A stretch of DNA of 52,178 nucleotides from assembly GCA_000435835.1 (NCBI GenBank), contig FR883404.1, positions 1-52,178 on the forward strand. Direction: 5' to 3'. This document shows, piece by piece, positions 42,557 to 51,286 of this stretch (position 1 is the stretch's first letter; the number at the start of each line of letters is the position of its first letter). The stretch is from Clostridium sp. CAG:221. GTDB lineage: Bacteria; Bacillota; Clostridia; Clostridiales; Clostridiaceae. The notes beneath the pieces are model-generated. The model saw nothing but the letters and a program-made list of their open reading frames with translations. It was not told the origin of the DNA and searched no databases. Made by a program: the position numbers and the translations under genes.

Positions 42557-43321
42557 ATGACAAGTGGTAAAGTGCCTGAGATACAGGTAAGAAATTTAGA
42601 ATTATTTTATGGAGATAATAAAGCTTTAAAAAATATAAATTTAGATATAGAATCAAAGAAAGTTACAGCTTTGATAGGACCATCAGGATGCGGAAAATCA
42701 ACATTTTTAAGAACTTTAAACAGAATGAACGATTTAATTGATAATGTTAAAATTACTGGTGAGATAACTATTGGAGGTAAGAATATTTATAAAGATATTG
42801 ATGAAATAGATTTAAGAAAAAAGGTTGGTATGGTATTTCAAAAGCCAAATCCATTTCCTATGTCAATTTATGACAATGTAGCGTATGGACCAAGGCTTCA
42901 TGGTGTTAAAGATAAAAAAACTCTAGATGGAATTGTGGAAAAAAGTTTAAAAGGTGCTGCACTTTGGGATGAAGTTAAGGATAGACTTAAGAAAAGTGCA
43001 TTAGGATTATCAGGTGGTCAGCAACAAAGACTATGCATAGCTAGAACAATTGCTGTTTCTCCAGAAATAATCCTAATGGATGAACCAACATCTGCATTAG
43101 ATCCAATATCAACTATTAAAATGGAAGAATTGATGTATGAGCTTAAAAAGAAATATACAGTTATTATTGTTACTCATAATATGCAACAGGCAGGAAGAAT
43201 TGCTGATAAGACAGCATTTTTCTTAAGTGGGGAAGTAGTAGAGTATGGAGATACTAGCGATATTTTCTATAAACCAAGGGATAAAAGAACAGAAGATTAT
43301 ATAACAGGAAGATTTGGATAA
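42557..43321 (+). CDS. pstB: Phosphate ABC transporter ATPase PstB
   Basis: 254 residues. Walker A GPSGCGKST, signature LSGGQQQRLCIAR, Walker B/D-loop LMDEPTSALDP, and the H-loop in VTHNMQQ. The long insert between Walker A and the signature (IYKDIDEIDLRKKVGMVFQKPNPFPMSIY) is typical of PstB. It powers phosphate import. Confidence 0.97.
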   Translation: MTSGKVPEIQVRNLELFYGDNKALKNINLDIESKKVTALIGPSGCGKSTFLRTLNRMNDLIDNVKITGEITIGGKNIYKDIDEIDLRKKVGMVFQKPNPFPMSIYDNVAYGPRLHGVKDKKTLDGIVEKSLKGAALWDEVKDRLKKSALGLSGGQQQRLCIARTIAVSPEIILMDEPTSALDPISTIKMEELMYELKKKYTVIIVTHNMQQAGRIADKTAFFLSGEVVEYGDTSDIFYKPRDKRTEDYITGRFG

Positions 43322-43342
43322 AATATCAGGAGGATATGCTAT

Positions 43343-43999
43343 ATGACAAGAAATATTTTAGATAAGCGACTTAAAAGCTTGACATCAGAACTTGCAGAAA
43401 TGGGAAGCCTTGTTGAAAAGCAGATTTATGATTCAATAAAAGCTTTAAAAAATCATGATATAGAATTGTCAGAAATAGTTATTAAAAACGATGATAAGGT
43501 AGATGCTTTAAACAAGAGAATTGAAGAAAAGTGCTTAATATATATGGCAACACAATCACCAATGGCATCTGATCTTAGAAAGATGTTTGCAGCTTCAAAA
43601 ATTGTAACAGATTTAGAGAGAATAGCAGATTATGCAGTAGATATATGCAAGATTAATAAAAGAGTAGAAATAGATCCACTAGGTGAAGCTGAAATACCTT
43701 TATGGAACATGGTTGAAATATTGAGTAAGATGATTAATATGTCTGTAGAGGCTTTTGTTAATAGTGATGTGGAAGAGGCATATAGAATTTGCAAGCTTGA
43801 TGATGAAGTTGATGTAATTTATCGTAAGTTATTTAATGATGTTATTAAGAAGATGAGCAAGGATGAAAATCTTCTTAATAAAGGAACGCAGATACTTTTT
43901 GCTTCAAAATATTTAGAAAGAATAGGAGATCATATAACAAATATATGCGAGTGGATTATTTTTTCTAAAGAAGGGGATTATGTTGATTTAAATGAGTAA
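43343..43999 (+). CDS. phoU: PhoU phosphate-signalling adaptor
   Basis: 218 residues behind AGGAGG. Two three-helix bundles with the PhoU metal motifs (E/D-x-x-x-D: DLERIADYAVDI at about 93, ERIGDHITNI at about 192). It links PstB and PhoR so that ample phosphate keeps the Pho regulon off. Last gene of the pst operon. Confidence 0.95.
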   Translation: MTRNILDKRLKSLTSELAEMGSLVEKQIYDSIKALKNHDIELSEIVIKNDDKVDALNKRIEEKCLIYMATQSPMASDLRKMFAASKIVTDLERIADYAVDICKINKRVEIDPLGEAEIPLWNMVEILSKMINMSVEAFVNSDVEEAYRICKLDDEVDVIYRKLFNDVIKKMSKDENLLNKGTQILFASKYLERIGDHITNICEWIIFSKEGDYVDLNE

Positions 44000-44037
44000 A
44001 TAATAAGAGAAGAGGAAGCCCTCTTCTCTTATTATTT
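43999..44037 (+). terminator. Strong terminator after pst operon
   Basis: A perfect 17-bp stem (AATAATAAGAGAAGAGG and its complement) with an AAGC loop. The tail is only TTATC-like, so the long A-T pairs at the foot supply the U run. Confidence 0.85.
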
Positions 44038-44167
44038 ATCTTAATATTTAATATAAAAATATAGTAAAATAGTAGAAATGTATGATAAAATAAGTTGTTT
44101 ATTGACTGAATATAATAATTGAGTTAATATATCATAGAGTAGATAGGTAATTATAGGAGTGAAATAT

Positions 44168-45502
44168 ATGAAAAATGTAGTAACTAGTGTAATGCCTGAT
44201 AGTATTGCTGAAGAAGTCGGCATTGAAGTAAATGATATTCTATTATCAATTAATGGAGAAAAGATAGTTGATATTATTGACTACAGGTTTTTAACTGCAG
44301 ATGAAGAAATAGTTTTAGAAATTCAAAAACCAGATGGTGAAGTTTGGGAATATGAAATAGAAAAGGATTATGGTGAAGAAATAGGATTAGAATTTGGCGG
44401 AGGAATAATGGATAAAGCCAAAAGATGTAGCAATAAATGCATGTTTTGTTTCATAGATCAAAATCCAAAGGGAATGAGAGAAAGTATATATTTTAAAGAT
44501 GATGATTCACGTCTTTCATTTTTACAAGGAAACTTTGTTACATTGACAAATATGAAGGATGAAGATATAGATAGAATAATTAGATATAGAATCAGTCCAA
44601 TAAATATTTCTGTACATACAACAAATCCTGAATTAAGGGTTAAAATGCTTGGAAATAGATTTGCAGGGCAAGTTTATGAAAGACTTAAACGTCTAAGTGA
44701 TGCAGGTATTGAAATGCATTGTCAGATAGTGCTTATCCCAGAGGTAAATAATGGAGAAGAGCTTAAAAAGACAATTGAAGACTTATATAAGCTATATCCA
44801 GCAGTGGAAGATGTTGCAGTAGTACCTATAGGAGTAACTAAATATAGAGATGGATTAGTTCAAGTTAAGACTTTCACAGAAGAAACATCTAAAAAGGAAT
44901 TAGAAATGGTTATGAAATTCCAAGAGAAATTTATGGAAGAGATAGGAGATCCTTTTGTAAGATTTTCTGATGAATTTTATTTAGTTGCAGGAATAGATGT
45001 GCCTGATGAAGAATTCTATAAGGGATATGCACAAATTGAAGATGGAATAGGTATGATTAGATGCTTTAGAGAATCAATCAATAACACTATAGAACACTTA
45101 AAGAAGGATATAAAGGGAACTTTTAGTATAGCAACAGGAAAGCTAGCTTACAATGAAGTTTCCAGTGGTGCTGCAAAAATTATGGAAGCTAATAATAATA
45201 TCAAGATAGATACATATGAAATAACTAATGATTTCTTTGGTGAATCTATAACTGTAACAGGGCTTTTAACTGGTAGAGATATTATTAACCAAATTAAAGA
45301 TAAAATAAGCAGCGATTATTTAATAATGTCTAGTAACATGTTTAGAAAAGGATATGAGTTAGCTCCAGCTGATTTCATAATGCTTGATGATACTAGATTG
45401 GAAGAAATTGAAAAAGCGCTAAATGTAAAAGTACTTGTATGTGATCATACAGGTGAAGATTTAGTGGATATAATAAATAAAGCTTGTCAGGAGGAAAAAT
45501 AG
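44168..45502 (+). CDS. DUF512 radical-SAM-like protein with PDZ domain
   Basis: The ATG at 44168 is 7 nt after AGGAGTG. 444 residues. PDZ-like start (about 1-60: VVTSVMPDSIAEEVGIEVNDILLSING), the cluster motif C87-S-N-K-C91-M-F-C94 (radical-SAM C-x3-C-x2-C), a barrel and a C-terminal DUF512 domain. Found next to der in most clostridia, where it may function in tRNA or ribosome modification; the reaction is unknown. It overlaps der by one base. Confidence 0.88.
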   Translation: MKNVVTSVMPDSIAEEVGIEVNDILLSINGEKIVDIIDYRFLTADEEIVLEIQKPDGEVWEYEIEKDYGEEIGLEFGGGIMDKAKRCSNKCMFCFIDQNPKGMRESIYFKDDDSRLSFLQGNFVTLTNMKDEDIDRIIRYRISPINISVHTTNPELRVKMLGNRFAGQVYERLKRLSDAGIEMHCQIVLIPEVNNGEELKKTIEDLYKLYPAVEDVAVVPIGVTKYRDGLVQVKTFTEETSKKELEMVMKFQEKFMEEIGDPFVRFSDEFYLVAGIDVPDEEFYKGYAQIEDGIGMIRCFRESINNTIEHLKKDIKGTFSIATGKLAYNEVSSGAAKIMEANNNIKIDTYEITNDFFGESITVTGLLTGRDIINQIKDKISSDYLIMSSNMFRKGYELAPADFIMLDDTRLEEIEKALNVKVLVCDHTGEDLVDIINKACQEEK

Positions 45503-46821
45503 TGGCAAAACAAATAGTAGCTATAGTAGGTAGACCTAATGTAGGTAAATCTACATTATTTAATAAATTAGCAGGAAAAAGAATTTCAATAGTACAAGAT
45601 ACACCTGGTGTTACAAGAGACAGAGTATATGCAGAAGCAGAATGGTTAAACCATACATTTACAATGATTGATACTGGTGGGATTGAACCTGAAAACCAAG
45701 ATATTATCTTAACTCAAATGAGAAGACAGGCAAATATAGCCATTGAAACAGCTGATGTAATAGTATTTATTGTTGATGGTAAAGAAGGTCTTACAGCAGC
45801 AGATCACGAAGTTGCAACAATGCTTAGAAAGAGTAAGAAACCAATAGTTCTTGTTGTTAACAAAGTTGACTCTATTAAAGAGGAAGATAATGCATGGGAA
45901 TTCTATAATTTAGGCATAGGTGACCCAATAACTATATCTGCATCTCAAGGTTTAGGACTTGGGGATATGCTTGATAGAGTAGTTGAAAACTTTGAAGAGG
46001 AATCAACTGGTGATGAAGAAGAAGAAAATATAAAAATTGCTATGATAGGTAAACCAAATGTTGGTAAGTCTTCTCTTATTAATAAATTATTAGGTGAAGA
46101 AAGATTAATAGTTTCAGATGTTGCAGGTACAACTAGAGATGCAATAGATAGTAAGCTTGAAACTGAGTTTGGTAAATTTACTCTTATTGATACTGCAGGT
46201 CTTAGAAGAAAGAGCAAAGTTAAAGAAGAAATTGAAAGATATTCAGTTATTAGAACTTATGCTGCCATAGAAAGAGCTGATGTATGTATACTTATGATAG
46301 ATGCAACAGAAGGTGTAACTGAGCAAGATGAAAAGATAATAGGTTATGCTCATGAACTAGGAAAAGCAATAATGGTTATAGTAAATAAATGGGATCTTAT
46401 TGAGAAAGATGATAAGACAATGGATATTTATAAGAAAGACCTTGCAAACAGCTTAAAGTTCTTAAGCTATGCTAAATACTTATTTATTTCAGCAAAAACT
46501 GGCCAAAGAACACATAAAGTTTTAGAAATGGCAAAAGAATGTTATGATAATTACAACAAGAGAATAGGAACTGGTATATTAAACGATGTAATAAGTAAGG
46601 CAATATTAATGAAAGAGCCTCCAGTAGTTGCATTAAAGAGACTTAAGGTTTATTATGCTACGCAAGTGGCTACAAAACCACCAAAGTTTGTATTCTTTGT
46701 TAATGATGTAAATGCAAGACATTTCTCTTATGAAAGATACTTAGAAAATAGATTAAGAGATAGTTTTGATTTCAGTGGAACTGGAATTCAAATTGAATAT
46801 AGAGAAAGAAAGGATAAATAA
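45502..46821 (+). CDS. der: Ribosome-assembly GTPase Der (EngA)
   Basis: The GTG at 45502 is 7 nt after GGAGG and overlaps the last base of the DUF512 stop. 439 residues. Two GTPase domains: GRPNVGKST then DTGG and NKVD, and GKPNVGKSS (about 183) then DTAG and NKWD, followed by the KH-like domain. It is essential for 50S assembly. Confidence 0.97.
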   Translation: MAKQIVAIVGRPNVGKSTLFNKLAGKRISIVQDTPGVTRDRVYAEAEWLNHTFTMIDTGGIEPENQDIILTQMRRQANIAIETADVIVFIVDGKEGLTAADHEVATMLRKSKKPIVLVVNKVDSIKEEDNAWEFYNLGIGDPITISASQGLGLGDMLDRVVENFEEESTGDEEEENIKIAMIGKPNVGKSSLINKLLGEERLIVSDVAGTTRDAIDSKLETEFGKFTLIDTAGLRRKSKVKEEIERYSVIRTYAAIERADVCILMIDATEGVTEQDEKIIGYAHELGKAIMVIVNKWDLIEKDDKTMDIYKKDLANSLKFLSYAKYLFISAKTGQRTHKVLEMAKECYDNYNKRIGTGILNDVISKAILMKEPPVVALKRLKVYYATQVATKPPKFVFFVNDVNARHFSYERYLENRLRDSFDFSGTGIQIEYRERKDK

Positions 46822-46823
46822 TT

Positions 46824-47813
46824 ATGAGTAGAGTGGCTTTTTTAGGTGGAGGTAGTTTTGGAACTGCCCTAGCTATTTTATTGGCAAACAAAGGAAATGA
46901 TGTTTCTATTTATGATAGAGATATTGATGTTGTAAATGATATAAATAGTGGGAAAAACGATAAATATATTAAAGGTTTAAAGATACCTAAAAATGTCATT
47001 GCTTATAATGATCAGGATAATGCATTAAAGGGATGTGAATATTTAGTTTTAGCTGTTCCTTCACATATTATAAGAATGGTATCTAATAGCCTTAAGGGTA
47101 GAATACCGGAATCTGTTCCTGTAATATGCATAGCAAAAGGAATAGAAGAAGGAACAAATAAAACTTTAGCAGAAGTTATTGAAGAAGAACTACCAAATCC
47201 AGTGGTTATACTTTCAGGACCAAGTCATGCTGAAGAAGTGGCTTTTGGAATTCCAACAACAGTATTAACTACATCACATAATATGAAATATGCTGAAGAA
47301 GTACAAGATTTATTTATGACTAAAGAATTTAGAGTATATACTAATGATGATATTATTGGTGTTGAAATAGGTGGAGCTGTAAAAAATGTAATAGCTTTGG
47401 CTTCAGGTGTATGTGATGGTATTGGTTATGGAGACAATACAAAGGCAGCGTTAATGACAAGAGGTATGGCTGAAATTGTAAGAGTAGGATTAAAGTTAGG
47501 TGGAAAGATTGAAACCTTCTTAGGACTTACTGGAATGGGAGATTTAATAGTAACTTGTACGAGTGTTCATTCTAGAAATAGAAAAGCTGGTTATCTTATT
47601 GGTACAGGAAAGACCATGGAAGAAGCTGTGGAAGAGACAGGTATGGTGGTTGAAGGTATTAAAGCCTGCAAAGCTTTTTATGAATTAAAAGAAGAGCTAG
47701 GTATTGAAATGCCAATTACTGATGCATTATACCAAGTGCTATTTAATGGCAAGAATGCTAAAGAAATGGTAAATAAGCTTTTACAAAGAGATAAGAAATC
47801 AGAAATATATTAG
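46824..47813 (+). CDS. gpsA: Glycerol-3-phosphate dehydrogenase [NAD(P)+]
   Basis: 329 residues, 2 nt after der. Rossmann motif FLGGGSFGTALA, LAVPSHI, GPSHAEEVA, the catalytic Lys in GGAVKNVIALASG and GMGDLIVTCTS. It makes sn-glycerol-3-phosphate for phospholipids. The der-gpsA pair is common in Firmicutes. Confidence 0.97.
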   Translation: MSRVAFLGGGSFGTALAILLANKGNDVSIYDRDIDVVNDINSGKNDKYIKGLKIPKNVIAYNDQDNALKGCEYLVLAVPSHIIRMVSNSLKGRIPESVPVICIAKGIEEGTNKTLAEVIEEELPNPVVILSGPSHAEEVAFGIPTTVLTTSHNMKYAEEVQDLFMTKEFRVYTNDDIIGVEIGGAVKNVIALASGVCDGIGYGDNTKAALMTRGMAEIVRVGLKLGGKIETFLGLTGMGDLIVTCTSVHSRNRKAGYLIGTGKTMEEAVEETGMVVEGIKACKAFYELKEELGIEMPITDALYQVLFNGKNAKEMVNKLLQRDKKSEIY

Positions 47814-47815
47814 AG

Positions 47816-47857
47816 AAAATAGCTACAAAATCATTGGATTTTGTAGCTATTTTTTTA
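47816..47857 (+). terminator. Terminator after gpsA
   Basis: A 16-17 bp stem (AAATAGCTACAAAATC and its complement) with loop ATTG and a T7 tail. Confidence 0.9.
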
Positions 47858-47875
47858 AATAAAAAATACAAAACA

Positions 47876-47904
47876 GTATACTTTTTTTTGAAATAGAATA
47901 TATA
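47876..47904 (+). promoter_or_regulatory. Candidate sigma-E-type promoter of spoIVA
   Basis: GTATACT (47876-47882) fits the -35 of sigma-E (K-H-ATATT) in six of seven positions; 14 nt later is AATATATA (47897-47904), a weaker -10. spoIVA is sigma-E-controlled in Bacillus. Confidence 0.4.
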
Positions 47905-47935
47905 TATAGTGTTAAAAATAAAAGGGGGTATACTT

Positions 47936-49414
47936 GTGGATAGTTTCAACATATACAGAGACATTGCAGAAAGAACTCAAGGCGACATATATGTAGGTGT
48001 TGTTGGCCCAGTAAGAACAGGAAAGTCAACATTCATCAAGAAATTTATGGACACCATGGTAATACCTAAGATAAATAATACTTATAAAAAAGAAAGAGCT
48101 AAAGATGAACTTCCACAAAGTGGATCAGGAAAAACAATTCATACTACAGAACCCAAGTTTGTACCTAATGAAGCTATTGAAATAACTATAGATGATGATG
48201 TGAATTTTAAGGTAAGATTAATTGATTGTGTAGGATACATTGTTAAAGGAGCCTTAGGATATTTAGAAGATGATGAACCTAAAATGGTAAATACCCCATG
48301 GTACGAATATGAAATACCTTTTGAAGATGCAGCAGAAATAGGAACAAGAAAGGTTATTACAGATCATTCAACTATAGGACTTTTAGTTACTACTGATGGT
48401 AGTATAACAGGCCTTGCAAGAGAAGATTATGTAGAAGCTGAAGAAAGAGTAGTTGAAGAGCTTAAATCAATAAATAAGCCTTTTGTAGTCGTACTTAATA
48501 CTAAAAACATAAACTCCCCTGAAACAGAAATCTTAAAAAATGATCTTGAAAAGAAATATGACGTAACAGTACAGGTTATGGATGTATTTAATATGACAGA
48601 AAAAGATATAGAAAAATTGTTTAATCAAGTACTTACTGAATTTCCAGTTAAAGAGATAAATATAGATATGCCTGTATGGGTTGAAAAACTAAGTCCTGAT
48701 CACTGGTTGAAAAAAGAATTTTTTAAGATTGTTAAGGGCATGTGTCAAAATATTAATAAGATTAAGGATATTAAACCAATATTTAATGATGCCAAAAATA
48801 CAGAAAATTTAGGAGCGTCTGCTTTAGAGCAAATTAATTTAGGGGATGGAACAGCTAAAATGCTTTTAAAGCCAAGTGAAGACATATTCTATAAGGTATT
48901 AAGTGAGAATTGTGATGTTAATGTATCGTCAGAAAGCGATTTAATAGTATTAATAAAGGAATTAAACGCAGCTAAAAAGGAATATGATAAGATAAAGGAT
49001 GCATTGATAGATGTTAAAGAAACAGGCTATGGACTTGTAGCACCACAATTATCTGAAATGTCATTTGAGGAGCCAGAGATAGTTAAGCAAGGCAGTAAGT
49101 TTGGCGTTAAGTTAAAAGCAAGTGCACCATCATTACACTTTATTAAAGCCGATATAAAGACAGAAATAAGTCCGATAATGGGCTCTGAAAAGGAAAGTGA
49201 AGAATTGGTAAAAGCTTTAATGGAACAGTATGATAAAGATCCTGCATCATTATGGCAAAGTAATATGTTTGGCAAATCTTTAGAAGTATTGGTTAAAGAA
49301 GGACTTCAAAATAAATTATATAAAATGCCAGAGGATGTTCAGACTAAGATTCAAAAAACATTGCAGAAGATTATAAATGAAGGCAGCGGTGGCTTAATCT
49401 GTATTATTTTATAG
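47936..49414 (+). CDS. spoIVA: Spore coat basement protein SpoIVA (ATPase)
   Basis: The GTG at 47936, 7 nt after GGGGG, gives 492 residues, the same length as in Bacillus and a matching start (DSFNIYRDIAERTQGDIYVG). Walker A GPVRTGKST (24-32), DCVGYIV and T-K-N/N-T-K-N-I motif of the P-loop domain, then a long middle domain, and the invariant C-terminus EGSGGLICIIL. It polymerises with ATP on the forespore surface and anchors the coat. Confidence 0.96.
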   Translation: MDSFNIYRDIAERTQGDIYVGVVGPVRTGKSTFIKKFMDTMVIPKINNTYKKERAKDELPQSGSGKTIHTTEPKFVPNEAIEITIDDDVNFKVRLIDCVGYIVKGALGYLEDDEPKMVNTPWYEYEIPFEDAAEIGTRKVITDHSTIGLLVTTDGSITGLAREDYVEAEERVVEELKSINKPFVVVLNTKNINSPETEILKNDLEKKYDVTVQVMDVFNMTEKDIEKLFNQVLTEFPVKEINIDMPVWVEKLSPDHWLKKEFFKIVKGMCQNINKIKDIKPIFNDAKNTENLGASALEQINLGDGTAKMLLKPSEDIFYKVLSENCDVNVSSESDLIVLIKELNAAKKEYDKIKDALIDVKETGYGLVAPQLSEMSFEEPEIVKQGSKFGVKLKASAPSLHFIKADIKTEISPIMGSEKESEELVKALMEQYDKDPASLWQSNMFGKSLEVLVKEGLQNKLYKMPEDVQTKIQKTLQKIINEGSGGLICIIL

Positions 49415-49427
49415 AAATATGTATATA

Positions 49428-49470
49428 AATAATCTGTTGCTTTAATAAAGTGGCAGATTATTTGATTTTA
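49428..49470 (+). terminator. Terminator-like hairpin after spoIVA
   Basis: AATAATCTG (49428-49436) and CAGATTATT (49454-49462), with GCTTT/AAAGT inside. T tract short. Confidence 0.7.
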
Positions 49471-49572
49471 TAAAATTAAGCTTAAAAAGTGGTAAATAAT
49501 ATACCTGTATTGAATAAAATGTATTAAGCAGATACTATAAAGTGCTTAATATAAAAAGTTAAGAGGGATATT

Positions 49573-50001
49573 ATGGATAGCAGATTTTGTACCTATAAAA
49601 GAGTAGGGTATTTAAAAAGCCATATTGCCAATATGATAGGTATAGATTTTACTGGAATAATATATGCTTCTCCAGGGGTATTAAAGCATATTAATAAGAG
49701 GCATGGAAAGCAATTTAATACAAAGTCTAATGATACCATCATAATGTGGATGAGAGATATAATCGAAAAGCCGGATTATATAGGAGTGTATACTAATAAA
49801 AGGGGACAGACTGCTGTGCAAATAATAAAAAGGATGTATAGAACTATCCTTGTAGGTGTTGAAATAGATAGAGAGAAAAAATATATATATGTTGCAACTA
49901 TGTATCCTATCAGTGAAAAGAAAATTAATAATAAGCTTCAAAGTGGAAAAATAATTGATATAAGAGAAGATATTGAAATGGTTGAAAGTTATATTATATA
50001 A
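49573..50001 (+). CDS. BECR-fold (RelE/EndoU/colicin-like) nuclease-like orphan
   Basis: 142 residues behind AAGAGGG. It resembles PBECR-type (phage barnase-EndoU-colicinE5/D-RelE) domains: Y-A-S-P-G-V-L-K-H-I-N-K-R-H-G-K (about 35-50), then a beta-rich half with KPDYIGVYTNKRGQTAVQIIKR, and YIYVATMYPISEKKI. The His and Lys/Arg in KHINKRHGK could be catalytic. It is single, with no toxin partner and no phage gene nearby. Expression separate from spoIVA. The family call is tentative. Confidence 0.55.
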   Translation: MDSRFCTYKRVGYLKSHIANMIGIDFTGIIYASPGVLKHINKRHGKQFNTKSNDTIIMWMRDIIEKPDYIGVYTNKRGQTAVQIIKRMYRTILVGVEIDREKKYIYVATMYPISEKKINNKLQSGKIIDIREDIEMVESYII

Positions 50002-50059
50002 ATGTATAATTTAATTTAGGATAAGCTATGATTTTAAATTTAGCAATGCTTAAGATTTT

Positions 50060-50157
50060 TGAGGTGAGAAATGGCTCCTCATACGCTGATGTGATGTATT
50101 CTATCAGTAAATAGAGATGCAGGACAAGCCGACCTGCCAATAATCAAAGTATGATTA
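50060..50157 (+). ncRNA. Four-hairpin leader RNA before ansA, possible reduced cobalamin-riboswitch relative
   Basis: Four hairpins in a row: TGAGG/CCTCA (50060-50081), CTGAT/ATCAG (50086-50107), GCAGG/CCTGC (50119-50137) and TAATCA/TGATTA (50141-50157). GGTGAGAA (50063-50070) and the AAGCCGACCTGCC (50126-50138) recall the L4 and B12-box of cobalamin riboswitches, with three bases missing in the box. AGGTGAG plus GGCTCCT also recalls the M-box. No transcription terminator is seen; TTTAG (50039-50043) and CTAAA (50181-50185) could close it. I cannot decide the class by eye. Confidence 0.5.
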
Positions 50158-50205
50158 AATATAGATGAGATTTATGGTAACTAAAGTGTAATATGGAGGA
50201 ACAAC

Positions 50206-51174
50206 ATGAAAAAGATAGCAATAATATTTAATGGTGGCACAATATCTATGAAAATAGATGAGAAAATAAAAGCAGCTGTACCAAGTTTGTCAGCTGAAGA
50301 AATTATGTCTATGATTCCAGGAGTAGAGGAGTATGCAGAAATTGAGGCATATACTTTTTCAAGTATGCCATCACCACATATGACTTTGGAAACAATGCTT
50401 AAATTAAGTAAATTTACTACGGAACTTGTTGAAAGAGAGGATATAGATGGTGTTGTAATAACTCACGGAACGGATACTCTTGAAGAAACAGCATATCTTT
50501 TAGATCTTACTGTGAGAACAAAAAAACCAGTAGTTGTTACAGGGGCTATGAGAAGTGGTTCAGAACTTGGATATGATGGTCCTTTTAATTTAGCAACTTC
50601 AATTTGTACAGCTATTTCTGATGAAGCTGTAGGAAGAGGTGTGTTAGTATGTTTTAATGGGGAATTGAATTCTGCTTCAGAAGTAACAAAAGCAAATTCA
50701 ATGGCTCTTAATGCATTTAGAACACCAAACTTTGGACCAATAGGTATTGTTGATAATGATAATGTCATTTTTTATAGAGATGCCAATTATTCAGAAAAAT
50801 ATGATGTTTCGGAAATAAAAAAACAGGTTGCTCTTATAAAGTGCGTTGTAGATATGGATTCAAGCTACATAGACTATTTAATTGAAAAGGGATGTGGCGG
50901 AATAGTTATAGAAGCTTTAGGTAGAGGGAATGTACCACCAAAGATGGTAGATGGTATAAAAAAAGCCACTGAACTTAATATACCAGTAGTAGTAGTTTCT
51001 AGATGTTTTGAAGGTAGAGTTTTTGAGTCGTATGGATATGAAGGTGGCGGAAAGCAATTAAAGGACTTAGGAGTAATATTCGGTGATACTCTTCCAGGGC
51101 AAAAAGCAAGAATTAAGCTCATATTAGCAATTAATAGTGGAATGAATATTCATGAGATTGCAAGAGCTTTCTAA
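50206..51174 (+). CDS. ansA: Type I L-asparaginase
   Basis: 322 residues behind ATGGAGGAAC. The first catalytic Thr lies in NGGTISM, and the second triad region is THGTDTLEETAY (Thr-Asp plus Lys in MRSGSELGYDGP region). Cytoplasmic type I length. It hydrolyses Asn to Asp and ammonia. The structured RNA upstream suggests ligand control. A hairpin after it overlaps the leader of the next gene. Confidence 0.92.
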   Translation: MKKIAIIFNGGTISMKIDEKIKAAVPSLSAEEIMSMIPGVEEYAEIEAYTFSSMPSPHMTLETMLKLSKFTTELVEREDIDGVVITHGTDTLEETAYLLDLTVRTKKPVVVTGAMRSGSELGYDGPFNLATSICTAISDEAVGRGVLVCFNGELNSASEVTKANSMALNAFRTPNFGPIGIVDNDNVIFYRDANYSEKYDVSEIKKQVALIKCVVDMDSSYIDYLIEKGCGGIVIEALGRGNVPPKMVDGIKKATELNIPVVVVSRCFEGRVFESYGYEGGGKQLKDLGVIFGDTLPGQKARIKLILAINSGMNIHEIARAF

Positions 51175-51219
51175 AAATATAAAAGATATTTTTATTATTT
51201 ATAGTTATATTTGACAAAG

Positions 51220-51272
51220 AAGTCATAATAGATTGTTTTATGAATAAATCTATTATGACTTTTATTTTTTTA
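51220..51272 (+). terminator. Terminator-like hairpin abutting the permease ribosome site
   Basis: A perfect 15-bp stem (AAGTCATAATAGATT, 51220-51234; complement 51247-51261) with a 12-nt loop, then a T-rich tail. GGAGGTG of the permease starts 2 nt later. A TTGACA lies just before (51211-51216), so the stem could be part of the permease leader. Confidence 0.75.
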
Positions 51273-51286
51273 TGGAGGTGTTGATA

